From: UBA5862 sp002408105
GTDB lineage: Bacteria; Pseudomonadota; Gammaproteobacteria; Pseudomonadales; UBA5862
Direction: 5' to 3'
NCBI GenBank assembly: GCA_034189125.1
Contig: JAXHVB010000111.1
Span: 1-64,000, forward strand
Length of the DNA stretch: 64,000 nt
The first letter of the stretch is position 1, and each line of letters begins with the position of its first letter. A program made the position numbers and the translations under genes. Below, piece after piece: positions 59,893 to 64,000 of the stretch. The notes below the pieces were generated by a model. It was given only the letters and a program-made list of their open reading frames with translations. It ran no database searches and had not been told where the DNA came from.

Positions 59893-60795
59893 TCAGGCCA
59901 GCCCGGCAATCTTCATGGCAGGCACCATGGATTCCTGGGTGTTGGTTGGGTGGGTGGAGTCGGTGAAGTCACCGATCTGCCCCCACTTGGCGGCAATGTC
60001 GTCGGGCCCGAAATCGCCATCACGGGAGAACTCAGCGCCCTGGGTGCGCTCCCAGCGAAGCCGGCCAACCCAGCCTGCGCCCACCTCAAACAGCGCGCCT
60101 GAGTCTTCATTGGCTTCGCTGCACAGGTACCCGACGAGCGGACTGACACATTCCGGTTTCAGTGCGTCCAACAGCTCCTTGGGCATGACGGTTGCCGTCA
60201 GCCGTGACCCGGCGATGGGCGCGATGGAGTTCACTTTGATGTTCTTGGACGCGCCTTCCTGAGCCAGGCTTTGGGTCATGCCGTGCAGGCCGAGCTTCGC
60301 CATCGCATAGTTGACCTGACCAAAATTGCCGTAGATTCCAGCGGCAGACACAGTGTTTACCACGCGGCCGTACTGGTTTTCACGCATCACAGGCCATGCT
60401 GCTTTCAGCACGCGGAAGGCACCCAACACGTGCACGCGGTAGATGAGGTCCCAGTCTTCCTCGGACATTTTGTGGAAGCTCTTGTCCCGCAAAATGCCGG
60501 CGTTGTTGACCACGATATCGACCCGGCCGAAGGCGTCCATTGCGGTCTGGATGATCTTGTCACCGTCTTCTACCGAGTCGTAGTTCGCAACCGCTTCTCC
60601 GCCAGCAGCCTTGATCTCATCGACCACGACATCTGCAGCGCGCTGGTCCGAACCACCCCCAAAAATGTCACCACCCAGATCGTTGACCACGACCTTGGCA
60701 CCCAAAGCCCCCAACATGCGGGCGTGGCTCTTCCCGAGGCCATTGCCTGCGCCGGTCACCACCGCAACCCGGTCGTCGAATCGAATCTTAGACAT
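59893..60795 (-). CDS. Short-chain dehydrogenase, (3R)-hydroxyacyl-CoA dehydrogenase-like (MFE-2 type)
   Basis: A 300-residue SDR with the TGAGNGLG cofactor motif (14-21), NNAG (97-100), and catalytic Ser150, Tyr163 and Lys167 (NTVSAAGIYGNFGQVNYAMAK). The LGGDIFGGGSDQRAADVVVDEI insertion and the extended C-terminus (VGAGWVGRLRWERTQG) match the dehydrogenase half of peroxisomal multifunctional enzyme 2 and its bacterial counterparts. It should oxidise (3R)-hydroxyacyl-CoA, the product expected from MaoC-type hydratases such as those at 27.2-28.0 kb. CAGGAG precedes the ATG. It is divergent from dapE. Confidence 0.88.
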   Translation of the reverse strand: MSKIRFDDRVAVVTGAGNGLGKSHARMLGALGAKVVVNDLGGDIFGGGSDQRAADVVVDEIKAAGGEAVANYDSVEDGDKIIQTAMDAFGRVDIVVNNAGILRDKSFHKMSEEDWDLIYRVHVLGAFRVLKAAWPVMRENQYGRVVNTVSAAGIYGNFGQVNYAMAKLGLHGMTQSLAQEGASKNIKVNSIAPIAGSRLTATVMPKELLDALKPECVSPLVGYLCSEANEDSGALFEVGAGWVGRLRWERTQGAEFSRDGDFGPDDIAAKWGQIGDFTDSTHPTNTQESMVPAMKIAGLA

Positions 60796-60956
60796 GCGCT
60801 ACTCCTGTACTTATTGAGTTTTGAGTTATGCCGTTCTTGGTTGAAGCCATCCCTGCCGGCGGCGCTCAAAAAAGGCCAAGCGAACAAGGTCGTCGGATTA
60901 TCCCACAAAGACTTCGGCCGCAGCGACCGGCGCCAGCAGACCCAGGTCAAGCCCGC

Positions 60957-60962
60957 TATGAT
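60957..60962 (+). promoter_or_regulatory. Candidate -10 element of dapE
   Basis: TATGAT, 38 bp before the dapE start. No good -35 was found, so this is tentative. Confidence 0.3.
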
Positions 60963-60999
60963 GTGTCCTTTTTGATTCGGCAAGGCCCTGGAATCGACC

Positions 61000-62142
61000 A
61001 TGACCACCAGCCACGACATCCTGGAGTTGACCTGCGAGTTGATTCGCCACGCTTCGATCACGCCAGAGGACGCCGGCTGCATGGACCTGATTGGCGCAAG
61101 ACTCGAACCCTTAGGCTTCCACCTGGAGTGGATGCCCTTTGGCAAGGTGCGCAACCTATGGGCCAAACGTGGCTCGGCTCGCCCCCTCCTGGTGTTTGCC
61201 GGACACACCGATGTGGTGCCGACCGGCCCCGCATCCGAGTGGACCAGCCACCCGTTCGAACCCGAGGTGCGAGGACAGCGACTGTATGGCCGGGGGGCGG
61301 CGGACATGAAGGCGAGCCTCGCCGCCATGGTCATCGCTTGCGAGGCGTTCGTTCGGCGCCAGCCCGAACACGCCGGCTCGATCGCCTTCTTGCTGACCAG
61401 CGATGAAGAAGGCCCAGCGACCGATGGCACCCGGAAAGTGATCGAGGCGCTCGCAGCGCGAGACGAGCCCTTGGACTGGTGTGTCGTCGGTGAGCCCTCG
61501 TGTACGCAGTCGCTCGGAGACACCATCAAGCATGGCCGGCGCGGCTCATTGAACGGCCATTTGCACGTTCAGGGCGTCCAGGGTCACATTGCGTATCCGC
61601 ATTTGGCGGACAACCCCATTCATCGGCTCACGGCGGTCTTGGAAGACCTGCGCTCACGCACCTGGGACTCCGGCAATGCGGCTTTTCCGGCCACTCAATT
61701 GCAGGTCTCGAACATCCAGTCCGGGACCGGCGCCACCAATGTGATCCCGGGCAGCGCCGAGGCAAGGTTCAACTTTCGTTATTCCACCGCCACCACCGCT
61801 GCCGAGCTACAAGCGGAAGTGGAGCGCTGCTGTGCGCGTCACCTCGATCGATTCCAGCTCGACTGGAACCACAGCGGAGCCCCTTTTCTCACTCCACCGG
61901 GCCCGTTCTTGCGCGCCGCCGAGCGCGCAGTGCAGCAGGTCACAGGCCTGAAGCCGGAACTGTCCACCGGTGGTGGCACCTCGGACGGGCGCTTTATCGC
62001 CCCCTACGGGGTCGAGGTGATTGAATTCGGTCCGGTCAACGCCAGCATTCATCAGGTGGATGAGTGGGTCGAAGTCAGCGCCTTGGAGCCATTGTCCCGC
62101 GTATACCTGCGGCTGATGGAACAGCTGCTCGCGCCCGAATGA
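61000..62142 (+). CDS. dapE: Succinyl-diaminopimelate desuccinylase
   Basis: DapE (380 aa) is a dinuclear zinc peptidase-family enzyme of lysine and peptidoglycan-precursor synthesis. The M20 motifs are visible: FAGHTDVVPTG with metal ligand His69, YGRGAADMKASLAAM with Asp102, the TSDEEGPATDGTRK acidic pair Glu136-Glu137, GRRGSLNGHL, and the C-terminal STGGGTSDGRFI. The length is normal. Its stop overlaps the start of the next small gene (ATGA). Confidence 0.96.
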   Translation: MTTSHDILELTCELIRHASITPEDAGCMDLIGARLEPLGFHLEWMPFGKVRNLWAKRGSARPLLVFAGHTDVVPTGPASEWTSHPFEPEVRGQRLYGRGAADMKASLAAMVIACEAFVRRQPEHAGSIAFLLTSDEEGPATDGTRKVIEALAARDEPLDWCVVGEPSCTQSLGDTIKHGRRGSLNGHLHVQGVQGHIAYPHLADNPIHRLTAVLEDLRSRTWDSGNAAFPATQLQVSNIQSGTGATNVIPGSAEARFNFRYSTATTAAELQAEVERCCARHLDRFQLDWNHSGAPFLTPPGPFLRAAERAVQQVTGLKPELSTGGGTSDGRFIAPYGVEVIEFGPVNASIHQVDEWVEVSALEPLSRVYLRLMEQLLAPE

Positions 62143-62402
62143 CCCGCCCACCCCAGGCCCGGCACACCCACCCAGAGCGCGTCCAACTGCGCAGGTTCGC
62201 CCTGGGCGCCGCGGTGTTTTTCCTTGGCGGCGGCCTGTTTCTCGCCGGCAACCGCTACCTGGAAGGCGCTTCGGCGCGGGACATTGTGACCGGTATCGGC
62301 GCGTTGCTGCTGGGGCTCGGTGGTGCGTTCGCTGGCTGGCAATACGTCCTGCTCGCAAGCGGGCGCATCCTGCGCTTGCTGCGTGAGCGTGATCGTGGCT
62401 AA
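62139..62402 (+). CDS. Small two-span membrane protein, unknown function
   Basis: An 87-residue protein translated from an ATG that overlaps the dapE stop (ATGA). It has a basic N-terminus, two hydrophobic helices (~20-42 and ~50-78) and a basic C-terminus (RILRLLRERDRG). The overlap suggests coupled expression with dapE. No family was recognised. Confidence 0.68.
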   Translation: MTRPPQARHTHPERVQLRRFALGAAVFFLGGGLFLAGNRYLEGASARDIVTGIGALLLGLGGAFAGWQYVLLASGRILRLLRERDRG

Positions 62403-62522
62403 TATCCGCAGCAGGACAGGCAAGGCTGCTCTATCCTTTGTTTGGCCAGGTCACGCATCCGGCCCCCAAACAACTGAACTGCGCCATGCATCGCCGCCAC
62501 TGGCTAATTAAGGAGACCTTCC

Positions 62523-63725
62523 ATGCGCTCGACTTCTTCAGTTTTTGTCGCCACGGCCCTGGCTTGCGCCTCCGCGGCGGTGCAGGGAGCGCCCTTCACT
62601 GTATTCGATGCCCGTTCCATGGGAATGGGCGGGGCAGGTGTTGCGTCCGCACGCACCGCCAATGCCGCCCTGTTCAATCCAGCATTGCTGGCCGCCGCAC
62701 GCGGCGGTGAAGATTTTGGCCTGGTGCTGCCGGCAATCGGTGCCGCCATCTACGATGAAGACGAAATCATCGACGCGGTGGACCGCATCCAGGATGAAGA
62801 AATTCCGGCCCTGGAAGCTGCCTACGATGCGGCCAACCAGCCAGCCATTGAAGGCGCAGCAGCGCAGCTGGCGAGTTCCCTTCGCAGCATCGACCACAAA
62901 CAGGCGTTCGCCGAGTTTGGCGCAGGGATTGGTGTGTCGATCCCAGGCCGCCGCTTTGGGACGGCCCTGAACATCAGCGGCTACGGTGTCGCCGGCGCCA
63001 CCCCCGTGGTGGCGGCCGCCGACCTGACTCAATTGGACGCGATTGCAAGCGGCGCGCCTCTGCCGGACCCCACCGATTCGTTGCTTTCCGAGGTCAACGC
63101 GGTCGCCGCCGCGATCGGCGAAATCGGCTTGAGCTTTGCCCATGGCATGCCGCTCGGCAACCACCGGCTGGCGATCGGTGTCACGCCAAAGCTGCAGGAA
63201 GTACAGGCCTATGACTACACCGCCCGCGTGGATGACGACAACGGTTTCGAGACCGACGACATCACCGACACCGAGGTGAGTGACACCAGTGTCAACCTGG
63301 ATGCCGGGGTTGCCCTGCGACTCGGAGAGGCCGGCCATTGGCGCCTCGGGCTGGTGGTGCGCAACCTGATTGCCCACGACATCGAAACCGCCCAAGGCGC
63401 CACCATCGAATTCGAACCCCAGGCCCGCTTCGGCGTCGCCCACCACACCCGCGTCACCACCATCACGGTCGACGCAGACCTCACCGAAAACCAGCCCGTC
63501 GCGTTTGGCGACAAAACCCAGTTCATTGCAGCTGGCGCAGAGTTCGATCTGTTCGGTTGGGCCCAGGCCCGAGTCGGCTACCGGCACAACCTGTCGGACG
63601 GGCCAGACAAGGACCTGACCACCCTGGGCCTCGGGTTCTCGCCCTTCGGGATCGGCATTGACGTCGCGGCCTTCCTGGCCGATGGCAGCGCCGGCGGGGT
63701 CCTGCAGTTCGGGTTTCACCTGTAG
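62523..63725 (+). CDS. Outer-membrane beta-barrel protein, TraF_2-like
   Basis: A 400-residue secreted protein: signal peptide ending near residue 23 (AVQGA-P), then an FTVFDARSMGMGGAGVASART start like that of FadL/TraF-type barrels, a helical hairpin (~75-125), and alternating strands through to a C-terminal Leu after Phe and His (FGFHL). The family is annotated as conjugal transfer TraF_2 although most members are chromosomal outer-membrane proteins with no known link to conjugation. AAGGAG precedes the ATG. It is convergent with the HNH gene. Ligand unknown. Confidence 0.8.
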   Translation: MRSTSSVFVATALACASAAVQGAPFTVFDARSMGMGGAGVASARTANAALFNPALLAAARGGEDFGLVLPAIGAAIYDEDEIIDAVDRIQDEEIPALEAAYDAANQPAIEGAAAQLASSLRSIDHKQAFAEFGAGIGVSIPGRRFGTALNISGYGVAGATPVVAAADLTQLDAIASGAPLPDPTDSLLSEVNAVAAAIGEIGLSFAHGMPLGNHRLAIGVTPKLQEVQAYDYTARVDDDNGFETDDITDTEVSDTSVNLDAGVALRLGEAGHWRLGLVVRNLIAHDIETAQGATIEFEPQARFGVAHHTRVTTITVDADLTENQPVAFGDKTQFIAAGAEFDLFGWAQARVGYRHNLSDGPDKDLTTLGLGFSPFGIGIDVAAFLADGSAGGVLQFGFHL

Positions 63726-63751
63726 CGCGACCGGCAACAGGCGCTGCCGGG

Positions 63752-64000
63752 TTACGCGGCCCGGTAGTGCGGGGTGAATTGCCCCCGCAAGAACTCCATC
63801 TGGTCACCCAGCACCCGGCCGCTGTTCTCGAGTGCCAAGTACTCGGCCCAGTTGGGTCGGTACGGCAGCGCGAGCAACTCCATGCCACTTTTCTCCAGCA
63901 ATCGATCGCCTTTTTTCTGGTTGCACCTTCGACAGGCCGTGACCACGTTGGTCCAGGTGTCCCGTCCCCCTTTGGACTTGGGCACCACGTGGTCGCGCGT
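63752..64000 (-). CDS. HNH endonuclease, C-terminal part (gene cut by the window edge)
   Basis: The frame is open to the right edge, so only the last ~82 residues are visible. They hold the end of an HNH domain: T-R-D-H-V-V-P-K-S-K-G-G with the catalytic His, then ACRRCNQKKGDR with the zinc cysteines, and a tail RPNWAEYLALENSGRV. This matches the small HNH family (McrA-like or 5-methylcytosine-restriction-like) found widely in proteobacteria; the exact role is unknown. Confidence 0.85.
   Translation of the reverse strand, partial: TRDHVVPKSKGGRDTWTNVVTACRRCNQKKGDRLLEKSGMELLALPYRPNWAEYLALENSGRVLGDQMEFLRGQFTPHYRAA

Noticed and set aside
1..64000. CRISPR array, transposase, integrase or prophage genes
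   Set aside because: No regularly spaced repeats and no mobile-element protein motifs were found in the translations; the HNH fragment at the right edge alone does not indicate an element.

Overview
This is a GC-rich chromosomal segment of a gammaproteobacterium. The evidence is the order secD-secF-yajC-tgt-queA, the block aspS-yebC-ruvC-ruvA-ruvB-ybgC-tolQRAB-pal-cpoB-queE-queC, and a class II ribonucleotide reductase split into NrdJa and NrdJb as described in Pseudomonas. The genus cannot be read from the sequence. I see no phage, insertion sequence, integron or CRISPR array.

Layout. (1) 1-13,178: a nitrate assimilation operon on the + strand: the end of one periplasmic binding protein, a second complete binding protein (NrtA type), a permease, an ATPase with two fused nucleotide-binding domains, NirB, NirD, an FAD electron-transfer protein, the nitrate reductase NasA and an outer-membrane porin, closed by a perfect hairpin terminator. 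It would carry nitrate from the outer membrane to ammonium. (2) 13,311-22,998: a hydrolase, protein export and queuosine genes on the minus strand, a tRNA-Leu(CAA) with its own strong promoter, ppk1 and a second hydrolase. (3) 23,409-33,478: an accessory region with two MFS transporters, a glutaredoxin, a MaoC-type hydratase pair, an EcsC protein, cytochrome b561 and cytochrome c', class III alcohol dehydrogenase, and a thiolase-fold protein without the nucleophilic cysteine next to a DUF35 zinc-ribbon protein. The MaoC pair and the thiolase/DUF35 pair resemble the hydratase and retro-aldolase modules of acyl-CoA side-chain degradation. A hydroxyacyl-CoA-type SDR is at 59.9 kb. (4) 33,610-37,666: nrdJb, nrdJa, a 384-bp control region with an NrdR-box palindrome and a 23-bp inverted repeat, and a divergent Fre-like flavin reductase. 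(5) 37,721-49,386: queuosine precursor genes, the Tol-Pal envelope system, RuvABC, YebC and AspRS, all on the minus strand. (6) 49,589-64,000: housekeeping and small genes: HD-GYP-like protein, HU-type protein with a lysine/alanine tail, ProS, lytic transglycosylase, Kdo/WaaP-like kinase, acylphosphatase, fumarase, pyruvate kinase, SDR, DapE, an outer-membrane TraF_2-like protein, and an HNH nuclease cut by the right edge.

The points most worth a second look are the asymmetric fused nitrate ATPase, the hydratase/aldolase set beside frmA, the nrdJ-fre control region, the TonB-like TolA linker with a hexamer DNA repeat, and the C9 tracts at two adjacent haem-protein genes. All calls come from reading the sequence and translations; no database search was possible.
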